Positions 51,900 to 61,394 of a stretch of DNA of 64,000 bases are shown one piece after another. Each line of letters opens with the position of its first letter. The first letter of the stretch is position 1. The translations under genes were made by a program, and so were the position numbers. The notes beneath the pieces are model-generated. The model made no database searches, was not told where the DNA came from, and saw only the letters and a list, made by a program, of their open reading frames with translations. Source of the DNA: Euglena gracilis (Eukaryota > Euglenida > Euglenophyceae > Euglenales); NCBI GenBank assembly GCA_039621445.1, contig CP154955.1, positions 41,362,426 through 41,426,425 on the forward strand. Direction: 5' to 3'.

Positions 51900-52162
51900 T
51901 GGTATTGTTTATTGTTTATTTTGTTACATTCATCTTCACATCAAGTTTGATTCATTCAGAAGTCCTGAAAGGACAGCCTAATCACTTGGCGTTTGTTTGT
52001 CAGCTCCAAAGGAGCTCTTTCGACTGCCTTGGGCTCTGCTGTTTTAAGTGCGGAAAAGTGTTTTCAACTTTTTATTACTTTATTTTTCTGTTTCTCCAAC
52101 TTTTAATTTCCTAAGTAGGGCGTCACCAAAGTGAAAGCGAGGAAAGCAGGGTTTGTCGTACA
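51900..52162 (+). repeat. Family G LTR copy (about 263 bp)
   Basis: It starts TGGTATTG after CTTTCCACAGG and ends CGTACA. It is similar to 55390-55586 at both ends (CCACAGGTGGTATT, AAGTAGG...AAAGCGA, GTACACTT). It lies just downstream of the G integrase C-terminal fragment, as a 3' LTR would. Confidence 0.6.
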
Positions 52163-52865
52163 CTTCCACACTAAGTTAGCACCGTACAAGAGGCGTTAGA
52201 ACCAAAATTTGGAGAAAAATGGGGCATTTTCGGATCCCCTCCCGATCCTGCTGAGGCTTTCCCAAGCCCTGTTTCCCGCTGACATTTACACAAAGCGTAC
52301 ACCACTATTTTTTTTGATCACGAATCCGGTTATAGATCCTCAGATTTGGTGAGGATCAAACGTACAACCACTGTGTTTGGCAAGCACCCTATATGAAAAT
52401 AAGGCATAAAGGCCAAAAAATTAACAAATGGGAGAGAGTTGTTGCAGTTGCCCAATGCCAAAAAATTAGCCTGTTTCATTTGATTGTGTCACATGTTGCA
52501 GCAACAAGGTCATCCATCAGACCTCGGGGACACCTTATGATTTCACTAAAATCCTCTTTTAAGCCCATAAGTGCAGATACAGTGGCCTCGATAACAAAAT
52601 ATTTTTTTGTCCGAGCATGGGGTTCCCCACCCACCACCCAGGTGTGGGGGGCTTACTTCCCCAGATGGGCTGAAGTTGGTTCACTCAAAAAAAATGTGCC
52701 TTTCTGACCAGGAAATTTGTGAAATTGGTCAGTGGAGCGGGGTGGAGACTTTTACAGCCCACTTTCAACGACTTGGTGACCGTGGTACCCTGCAAATTTC
52801 CCTGGCCATCGTAATTTCAGTGCACAATCAGACATCACAAGTGCAAAGTGCGGAGCCCGCGTACT
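52163..52865. other. Unassigned segment
   Basis: Holds a hairpin GATCCTC/GAGGATC around 52336-52356 and no supported gene. Short frames here have no motif. Confidence 0.4.
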
Positions 52866-53862
52866 CTCTCGAGGAAAACCGACAAGTGACGAAGGGACGC
52901 CGAGGGCTAGGCACAAAGACCTTGTGAGCCCGACACACCACCCGTAATAAAAGAAAAGTGTTTAAAACGCCCTACAGCCATCATGTCGGAGCCACATCAT
53001 CGCCGAAACACTCCTAACCCAACGCGTCACAATAAACAACAGACTGCCGGCGAGCAAGGCATGGCGTCACAAGGTGTTTGTGCTTCGCCACCTGTGTCCC
53101 TTCCTCCCTTGTCGAGTTTCGTCGAGGGAGTACGAGTCACCCCCGAAATCGTCCACGCCGGAGCGACGGGCCAGCCAACTCCGGCAAAATAGCAGCACTA
53201 AAGGAGAAATGCTTAACCTTCCAAAGAATACTCTCCTTCAAGAAGCCTGCAAACCAAGTCATGACCTCACTTCGTGTTTGTGTTCGCCCTCGGTGTCAGT
53301 CACTCTCCTCTCGGTCTGCCTTGGGGGAGTGCGATTGCAGTTCTATGGCGGTGAGCTGTCAACTGGGAGGCTCTCCAAATGAGTTTTTCAGGTTTCTGGA
53401 ATGGCCACGTTAAAATACACATTTGCACCTTATCGTGACAGGTGGTCGCTGGGGATGGCGTTCGTGTCCCATCTTGAACCTCCCGCCTTGGAGTCGGCGC
53501 TGGATGTAGCGGAAGCTGCGTTCGCTTTGTTTGCAGCTAACGAAGGAGTACCCTGGACGGACGAGGGCCCGCACAGCCCAGAAATAGAGGTGGAAACAGT
53601 TTTTGATGGGAATGAACCAGTGCTTTACCTTCACCTGGAAGTGCATGAGCTCTGGGCCAGGTCAACGACTTGCAGGTCTTGCAGAGTGCAGCTCCAGGGT
53701 TTACGGACCTGCCGTCGCGTGCTCCCAAAAAAATTGCTTCCCGTGCCAACAACAATGCCAAGGAGGAAGATCCCCAGCAATTGTACTCCCTCGAGGCATC
53801 CGTAAGGGAGGAAGGGACACCATGGGCAAAGCACAAAGACCTTGTTGAAGCCATGCCTTGCT
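52866..53862. repeat. Short interspersed repeat, four copies in both orientations
   Basis: A unit of about 75 bp occurs at 52868-52930 (-), 53058-53138 (+), 53255-53340 (+) and 53790-53862 (-). Shared words in the forward sense are GGCATGGCGTCACAAGGT, TTTGTGCTT, GTGTCCCTTCCTCCCTT and CGAGGGAGTAC. The 53058 and 53790 copies are the most alike. Origin unknown. Confidence 0.6.
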
Positions 53863-54280
53863 CTCCGGCGGTGTGCTGCTCGCCAGCTGGCTGGCGACCC
53901 CCCCCCTGTCAGGCATTAGTGGATTACCTGGTTGTCCACTGCCAAGTAAACTGTTTTCCCGTGGTCTGCTGACGTTCTTTACAGTGTTGATCGCTGCCAA
54001 AACCTCTTTTATATTTACGTGCAAAATAAAGTCTTCTATCCAACAGTCTTGCAAAATTGTTCCTGTTCGAATGTCCAGCCATCCCCCCAGGCATGGGTGC
54101 TGCTGTCTGAGTGCATCTCTCTGGTTGCATTTTGGGGGAAGGTGTCCAGTCCCCGCAAGGTGCCCAGTAAAAAATTTTCCTCTGAATTGGGCTTTCGTTT
54201 GCTGTGAAATGGGATCTTTGGAATCCTGGGGGCTGTGGAGTTTGCCACCAAAATGTTTGCCAGCGAATCTGTTAAAGCCC

Positions 54281-54945
54281 TTAAAATGGCAGCGCCATCA
54301 TATTATACCTTATGTGTCCAAAAATGGCAGCCAGCTGTCTTTTTGACATGAAGTAGGTTTTCACAACTTTGTCCAGTTCCTTCTTTATTGCCTTTATTTT
54401 CTTGGAGGACACTTGCGGTTTTCCTTCTTGGAAGTCGAGTTGAAACCAAAGGTGATTTGCAGTTTGGGTGGGCTGCACGGTTGACTTTTTGACATTTATT
54501 TTAAACACCGTGTTTTCTGACCACTGTGTTGAGATGATTCTGTAAATTGTTTGTTTTGGTGACACCAGCAGAATGTCGTCAAGATAGATGAATGCCCCCT
54601 TTTCTCCACAGTTTTTCAAAGGTTTTCATTTCCGCCATGAAAATTTGGGTCGTGACATTCAGGCCAAAACAGCCGGCCTGGAATTCCCAGGTCTGCGCCG
54701 TATCTGACTTCTTAAAAATTGTATTAGTGCCTGGCTCACCGGGATGTGAAAAAAGGCATCCTTCAGTTCCACTTCGGCTAGCCAGTGGCCTGCTTTCAGA
54801 ACAGGAAAAAATATACCGTACGTGATCCAGCTTGAAAGGTTTGAATTGGAACTGTTTTTTTAGTTCCCTGCATTCGCTTAGCAACCTCCATTTTGTTTGT
54901 CGCCCTTCTGGTTTTGAAATAAAAAAAAAGGGGATGAGATGTTAG
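54281..54945 (-). pseudogene. DIRS-like reverse transcriptase fragment
   Basis: On the minus strand, HPLFFISKPEGRQTKWRLLS and FKLDHVRYIF, then a KAGHWLAEVELKDAFFHIPV block in a shifted frame, then FIYLDDILLVSPKQT, VKKSTVQPTQTANHLWFQ and a KIKAIKKELDKV helix. YLDD with this downstream layout fits DIRS/Ngaro-type reverse transcriptases better than Ty3/gypsy. The fragment is broken by at least one shift and has no recombinase or RNase H nearby. Confidence 0.6.
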
Positions 54946-55389
54946 GGGTTAGAATTCAAACCCCCTTTGCGGATCCAGTTTTTTCGTAGTCCTGCAGTAT
55001 TCTTTCCCCGTGGTTCAGGTGCATATTTGCAGAGGTTTTTGAGTGGATGGGCAATATTGAGGGATGTACCCAGGGGATTTGAATGCCTTCCCTGATGAGT
55101 TGACATGTTGTTGGAGGTGCATCTTTTTTTCCAGCTTTTCAGGTGTTCTCGCAACCGTTGGTGCAGGGGGTGTCTCCACATTTTTCCGGAATGGAATGGA
55201 TTTTATTTCATGAAGCAGGTGTTTTTGGGTAGGCTGGGTTAGGGGTGTTTGACATTTCACCCCCAGGGATTGAGCACTTTGGTAAGGTGTGTACCAGGCG
55301 TATGCTTCTGTCCCCTTCCGTTGAGGAAGTTAGGATGGAAGCAGATCCTATTAGGATCTCCTAATGGGTGCCCCTTCTCTCTCCACAGG
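54946..55389. other. Unassigned segment before the G-family LTR
   Basis: Minus-strand frames here (Pro/Gln/Lys-rich) could be the upstream part of the DIRS-like piece, but no motif supports that. Confidence 0.35.
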
Positions 55390-55586
55390 TGGTATTCTTC
55401 TTTATACCTTTTCCTTCCTTTCCATCGGACCGGACTTGGTTATCCAGTCCGTCCTCCCTTCATTGCTCTGTGCTTTGCTTCTTGGGAAGTGGGAAAAGGG
55501 GTTTTCTGTTACTCTGATTTTCAGTTCCCAAGTAGGTGCGCCAAGGAGAAAGCGAAGGCTTTTGGGAATTAAGAATCAGACGTACA
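55390..55586 (+). repeat. Family G 5' LTR (about 197 bp)
   Basis: TGGTATTC...CGTACA. It pairs with the copy at 51900-52162. A primer-site sequence follows two bases later. Confidence 0.6.
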
Positions 55587-55588
55587 CT

Positions 55589-55600
55589 TGGTAGCAGATT
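55589..55600 (+). promoter_or_regulatory. Primer-binding site, tRNA-Met type
   Basis: TGGTAGCAGATT resembles the common initiator-Met primer site (TGGTAGCAGA). The same words recur 64 bp on (55653-55664) within a partly duplicated leader. Each is followed by GATCCTAC, which can pair with GTAG of the site. Confidence 0.65.
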
Positions 55601-55872
55601 AGGTCACGATCCTACACATACAGCCCATACAGAAAGAAAGGCTACCAGGTATTACACTTGGTAGCAGATTGGTTCGATCCTACCCTGACTGGCAGCGGAG
55701 GGCCCCTGCACCGTTATTACACGGTCGCAGCGTCAGCTCCCGGCTTCTAGTCAACGTCTAAGCAGACGAGCAGGCTCCGGAAGGCTCTGTACGGTATTAC
55801 ACGTTACAGCCCCTCTGGTGCCAGCACAACTGCTTAGTTTTGTGGGTTTTTGCTATTTTTGTCATCCGAAAG

Positions 55873-56646
55873 ATGCAAAGCACAGGCCCCAACCATCAAT
55901 TCAATTATGCCTTATTACAGGCATCATTGCAAGACATTGACCAGGAAACTGGGGATTGGAAGCTTTTATGTGAAAGTGCTTCCAGTTCCCACGCCGATGA
56001 GGCACAATTGGTTCAATTGTCAAGATTGCAACATTTGTCATCATTGACAGTGGTCGGCGATGAGCCCTCCACTTCATTGGCTTCAGAGGCTAATGCGGCC
56101 TCTTCCACACTCACCTTGCCACAACGGGGGTATTCGCCTCTGTCTGCGGCAATGGTGCAGCTGCTCACACCGGAGAGACCCGTGGTGATTCCGCCACCGG
56201 GCTTCTCTGGTGATGGTGGGTTGGAAACCCCGTGTTTCTTTCAACCACCACCCGTTCTTCCACCGGCAAGCCCTTACAGAGCTTTGCCACCACCACCCGA
56301 TCTTGGGTGTTATCCCGCACTACCTTGGCAACCGGAGACTCGCCTAGTGGTACCGGAATTCTCCGGTACGTCCCAACCCATGGATGGCTATGGGAAGGGC
56401 ACTGGTGAGCTCCTCACTGCTGAGGATGTGCAGGATATCGTTGCTCGGCTTCCAGGGGATCACCCCCTTGTGAGGCAGTTCAACCATGTGCAACAATGCG
56501 TTGCAGAATGTGCAACCGCACTAAATAAAGTGCTCCAGTTTGATGAGGACAACCAAAAACATGTCTTCACCAAGCTGGAATTCTGCTGGAATTACTTGCA
56601 GGAAGTTGGCAATATTGCCAGAGGAATTTCGAAGTGCGGGTATTGA
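55873..56646 (+). pseudogene. gag: Family G Gag N-terminal region
   Basis: The first Met in the open frame is at 55873. About 257 residues are Ser/Pro-rich (PPPGFSG, FFQPPPVLPPASP, ALPPPPDL) and end in an acidic helix. The frame ends near 56646 through a shift. Translation in the next frame (FRSAGIDLANF) suggests it once continued into the coiled-coil part. Confidence 0.6.
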
Positions 56647-56677
56647 CCTTGCAAACTTTCGGTAAACCTTCGACAAA

Positions 56678-58318
56678 ATGTGCCAACAACTCCCGCAACG
56701 CTTCCGTCAAATTAGTGAATGCATGCATGAAGCGGAAACGCGGAATGACTCCAAGTTTCTGCACTTGCATGACTCACTACAACGGTTATCGGGACAAATG
56801 GAGTCCTGTTCATCCGCGTTGTTGCATTTGCAACAACAGTTGCATGCACGAGATTCCTCGTCTGCAACATCCAGCAGTGGTGGATTTGTGTCTATGGACC
56901 ATTTCACCACATTGTCCGCAACTTTCCATGAATCGCAACACCGCATTATGCAGTTGTGCGATGAAACGGAAAAGTTTCGGCAATTCCAGTCACAAGCCAA
57001 CGAGAATTTTGCTCCCCACACGTATGTGCGGCAGTTGGAGGAGCGACTTTCCCGTTTGGAGCAGAAAACCTGCTATTGTGACGCGAATCAGGTTGGATTA
57101 TCCAAGCTGAGCGCGAAAGTAGCGGAAGTAGCACAACGGCAGGATTCCCTGCAGTTGCAGTTGCAATCCGACATTGGCGGGATTAACTCGGCCATTGCGG
57201 GTTTGCAACAAAGCTATTCCGCACTTTCCCACCGAGTTCCGGACATTAGCGGTATTCAGACTGCTATTGGAGAGCTCCAGACCCGGTATGCATCGGTGTC
57301 TACCAAAATAACGGAAATGCAGTCTCTACCTGCAGGTTCCAGTTCTCGAATTACCGAGAACCCTGATTTCAAGGCATTTTATGACAAAATGCTCACTAAC
57401 AATCAGGAAACCTTGCAAGATTTCTGCAACAGCCTATTACGGCTTGAGGAATCGGTGAATCGGAATGCCCGATCCACGCAAAGTGAGATTACCAGGTTGG
57501 ATGAGCGAATTTCCGCGTTGTTGGATAACCCACAACCTGGAAATTTGCCCATGGGTACCACAACCGTGTTGTCGGATAACCCTGCACCGGTTGCACCCAC
57601 CACCACACCAACCAAGGTGACATCACCTTTGCAGATTCTCTCAAATGCTGTAAAAGCATTAATGGGACAACTCCAATTATTGGATAAGTCTCACGGGAAA
57701 CTTGTCCAAGATGTTACCGGAATTTCCGAAAGGATTCCGCACTTGGATGACTTTTCCCGTTACCGCAAGCGTATTCGCGCTTTGGAGGATCAAGTTGACC
57801 GTATTTGCGGCCAACTCCAATTCGTTGAGCATTTGGAGCAAGGTGTGCATGACTTGTCTGTGGGTTTGGATCATGTGTCCAACCAACAGCGGGTTTCACA
57901 CCGCAATTCGGCAGTATGCATTGCCGAAGATGCGCCAAATGTTCCAGAGTCGCGTTTTCATAACCCGGCTCTGGGTGCACATGCACCACCACCACCCGTG
58001 TCCCGAGTGTCACAATCCGCGATTCCGCGAATTGTGCCACCATTGGCCTTGTCCACAACCCAAAGCCAGTTTTCGGATGAATCTCCCATTACGGGAACCG
58101 AATTTTCGGAAAACACGGCGATTCCGCCAAGTCTCCACCAAGAAATCCATCATTCCATGCTTGTGCGTGGAATGAGCCAAACCCGTACACCGGGAGTGGG
58201 TCACACGTTGCATGCGCGACATACCTCCACACCGGAGAGTCCCCGTATTACGGGTGACCAACAGGGTTTGCGACCGGATTTCCGGTACCAGGATTCACCT
58301 TCACCAGAAATTTCGTGA
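56678..58318 (+). CDS. gag: Family G Gag coiled-coil region
   Basis: 546 residues, mostly helical with heptad spacing (VRQLEERLSRLEQK, FDEDNQ/LRLEESVNRN, RYRKRIRALEDQVDRI), then a Pro/Ser-rich tail. The frame stops at TGA 58316-58318 but stays open in phase into the capsid (NTTEGQRVFQKDFKGT, PQWDGDPTTWRQFFRDWEYY), so only one stop divides them. Likely a structural Gag part. Confidence 0.65.
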   Translation: MCQQLPQRFRQISECMHEAETRNDSKFLHLHDSLQRLSGQMESCSSALLHLQQQLHARDSSSATSSSGGFVSMDHFTTLSATFHESQHRIMQLCDETEKFRQFQSQANENFAPHTYVRQLEERLSRLEQKTCYCDANQVGLSKLSAKVAEVAQRQDSLQLQLQSDIGGINSAIAGLQQSYSALSHRVPDISGIQTAIGELQTRYASVSTKITEMQSLPAGSSSRITENPDFKAFYDKMLTNNQETLQDFCNSLLRLEESVNRNARSTQSEITRLDERISALLDNPQPGNLPMGTTTVLSDNPAPVAPTTTPTKVTSPLQILSNAVKALMGQLQLLDKSHGKLVQDVTGISERIPHLDDFSRYRKRIRALEDQVDRICGQLQFVEHLEQGVHDLSVGLDHVSNQQRVSHRNSAVCIAEDAPNVPESRFHNPALGAHAPPPPVSRVSQSAIPRIVPPLALSTTQSQFSDESPITGTEFSENTAIPPSLHQEIHHSMLVRGMSQTRTPGVGHTLHARHTSTPESPRITGDQQGLRPDFRYQDSPSPEIS

Positions 58319-59852
58319 TTCCGACAAGAATCCGGAAAGGATACGCTTGGTGCTCGAGCGTACCCGGGCCCGAATCCACGGAATACCACCGAGGGCCAAC
58401 GGGTTTTTCAGAAAGACTTCAAGGGCACCATCGCAATCGCGAACAAGGTGAAACCCCAATGGGACGGTGATCCAACCACATGGAGACAGTTTTTCCGGGA
58501 CTGGGAGTACTACTGGGCATTGAAAGGGCCAACCCAGGACACAAACCCGGAGGTGATCAAGATGGAATTCATCGATTGCCTCCCTAGGGATGAAAAGGAG
58601 CGTGCGACAACTTGTCATTCGCTACCGCGTTTCCTTTGATGACCTGGTGGAGCAATACGCTTCCACCAGTTCAAGTTTGGTCGCTAGGATTACCCTGGAG
58701 ACCAAGTGGCGGCAATGCGCCCCACCCGATCGCAAATGGAAGTCCATTGACCTTTGGTATGCCAAATGGTTAGGACTTGCTGCTGAAGTGGATGAACTCA
58801 GTGAAAAGCAAATGCGCGAACAGTTTGACGCTGTTCTCATGCATTTCACGCCTAGCCTCATCAAGGATATCCATTGTGAGGAGTTGGCGGGTAATGCAAT
58901 GACTCTTGACCAACGCTGGAATTATGTTTCCAAGCAGTTGAAGCTATCACAGCTTCTTGGTCAGATTCAATCCGCGTATACCGCACACCCAACCGCTGGA
59001 TTACCGGCTGGTTCGGTGAACGCATTGCAAAAATCACCGGTTTCACCCGCTTCACCCACCACGGGATCGAAAACGCGATACCCGCGTTCTTCGGACCAAG
59101 CCACGGATAAAGTGTGCTTTTTGTGCAACAAATCGGGACATATGTCTCGGGAATGTCCTAATCCTGAAGCGCGTAAGCGTATTCAGAGTCCGCGAGGCTC
59201 GACCTCATCACGTGGTTCGGGTTCCTCCGCGTTTTCACGCCAATCGGGCAATTCACGGTCATCGGGTCCCCGTTCCGGTGGTATTAGCCCCCGGATCCCG
59301 TTCCGCGATGAGCGGAAACACGGTACCCCTCGGGGTAGGTCACCCGGTGCCCCGGCCAAGAAGCGTGATTCTCATCGCGAGGCATCGCGATCGCGTTCGC
59401 GAAGCGGATCATCCTCTTCGCGATCCTCATCGGGAAAACCCCGATACACCGGTCATGGTCGACGGGATACCCGGTCACCACGACGGTTTGACGGGAAATC
59501 GGGAAACCGATCCCCCCGTTATCCAGATTCGCGACACAAATCTCGGTGTTCGCTTTGTGGATCGAGTGATCACCACTCATCCAAATGTCCGCGTTCTCGT
59601 TCTCGTTCTCCCCGTCCTGGCCAACGTCATCGCGGTATGAATCGCGGTGACAAGGGTCACTCCTCCAACCGCCATAAAGTCGGTTTCAAGATATCTTGTT
59701 TGGAGGATGACACCCCGGCTTCGGGCAGGGAGGGGGATGAGACCACGGATACCGATTTCGACGAGGCCCGCATGGCGGTGCGCACGTTGAAATCCGTTTA
59801 TACCTCTAAAAGGCCCATAGCCGGCTATTCGGCCGGTTCGGACCTGGAGTAG
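58319..59852 (+). CDS. gag: Family G capsid and nucleocapsid with two zinc knuckles and an RS-rich domain
   Basis: Capsid in one frame to about 58610 (GDPTTWRQFFRDW), then 58590-59852 in another. It has KWKSIDLWYAKWLGLAAEVDEL, CFLCNKSGHMSREC (CX2CX4HX4C), an arginine-serine-rich stretch of about 120 residues, and a second knuckle CSLCGSSDHHSSKC with RSRSRSPRP after it. The RS-rich part resembles SR splicing-factor tails and is unusual for a nucleocapsid. The family role is RNA packaging. Confidence 0.8.
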
Positions 59853-59879
59853 GGGAGCCCGAGGTCCGAGGGCACGGAC

Positions 59880-60480
59880 CTCTGGGCTGATGAACAGATG
59901 GAGGTAGGACCTGATCAACCCTGCCCCCCCTGCCCATCTGCCTTTCTGGTCGGTACCCGGAAAATTTTCGGGTCCCCCACCCCCCACTCCAACTTTCCGC
60001 TCGGAATGTTGTGCAAAGTAGGAAAGGGTTCATGGGAAAGCTGGCAAGAAAACGTATTTTCGCCAGACCCTTCACTTTGCTTACCCCCCATGGAACTTTT
60101 GGTCCAAGCGGAAATCAAAATCCAAAATTTTTGTACAAAAGTCAAAATTCTCATTGACACTGGTTGTCGCATTGCACTACTTTTTCGGTTCGGGTTGATA
60201 CCAACCCCCCTCTTGGTGAAAGCCAAGAAGCCGATCAAAATTACGACGGCTGACAACACCCCTATGTGCGGTGGTGACTTGGGATGCTTTTTGGACATTG
60301 TCCTACCCCTCATCCCCAAGCACCACTCACACCCCCCCCCCAACCGCAAAATTTTCCGGATACCTGGGGATATGAATCCGGAATCCATGGTTCTGACGTA
60401 ATCCTGGGATACCCCTTTTTACGTCAGCACCGGCTGGTAGTGGATTGCCACTCCCACGGTTTGCGCACATCACCGTTCTC
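59880..60480 (+). pseudogene. pol: Family G aspartic protease
   Basis: VKILIDTGCRIALLFRFG has the DTG motif. TADNTPMCGG is the flap-like part. DVILGYPFLRQHRLVVDC, the typical C-terminal part, is in the next frame, after a shift within the C-rich run near 60340. Confidence 0.75.
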
Positions 60481-61391
60481 TTCATTGCCCCCCAAACCTT
60501 CATCACCTGTGGCGTCAACCGCGATAGCCACCAATTTTTCCACACCGTTTTCGAAAACTTTTACCCCGTTACCAACCACACCAACCAACGTTTTCCACAC
60601 CGGGTGTACCGAGAAAGTTCACCCCCTGCCCGTTGACACGCCAACTTCCGTTCCCCCGGAGGCAGGGCAAGCGAGTAGCGGTACCGCCCTCGTTCCACTG
60701 GGCTACAAGACAAAAGCCCACAGGCCTGAAGTTATAACGGTGTCGAGTAGTCGCCCAGCTGCACTAATATACCGTTTTCCACCAGATGTATCGGTTTCGG
60801 ATACAGCTGTACACCCCCCCAGCAGCTTCAAAAGCGCATCCCAACTTTTACACACACCCTCACCAGACCAACATGCGCGACCAGGACCACTACTCCGACA
60901 CTTCCTTCCAATGTGTGCACTGTAGGAGAATTTCCGCCCAGCCAGATTTCGATTGTGGATGTCTAGTCCAAACACCAACACTAATCCCGATTTCGCGTAA
61001 CCATACACTTGGTTGCGGATCGCAATGCGCGACCGTACATCAAGTGCTCCAACAACGAGGTATTGCTTTGTTGTTTGGGACCGCGAAATCCGTGTCACAC
61101 ACTTCCCCCACCTCCATCTGGCATGATATGGACTGGGTATGCACCCATCCAACCCATCAACCCTTGGGAATGCCCCTTGGGAGTGTGGATGACACACCCT
61201 TGACCTATGTTTGCGGATCCCTGAATTGCGTTACCGCTCTTCAACCCGCGAACCAGGTCGACACCTACGCGATGCGCGTATGGAACGCATTCAATTTTGG
61301 TCAATACCGTATTTTGGAGGAACGGTTCTCCAAAATCGCGGTTTTGGCTGACTGCTTTTATTTGTCGTTGGAAATTGATGCGTTTTCATAA
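60481..61391 (+). pseudogene. Family G spacer between protease and RT, Cys-containing
   Basis: Two frames. The first is Ser/Thr/Pro-rich. The second (60786-61391) has CVHCRR, CGC, CGSQC and CGSLNC and several His, which might bind metal. It ends at TAA 61389-61391 and stays in phase with the RT frame starting at 61395. Function unknown. Confidence 0.45.
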
Positions 61392-61394
61392 AAA

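Noticed and set aside
51880-51900. Spliced-gene 3' splice site (CTTTCCACAG followed by GTGG) at the LTR edge
   Set aside because: The same words occur at 55380-55391 next to an LTR with a primer site, and no exon structure is visible. An LTR border explains both.
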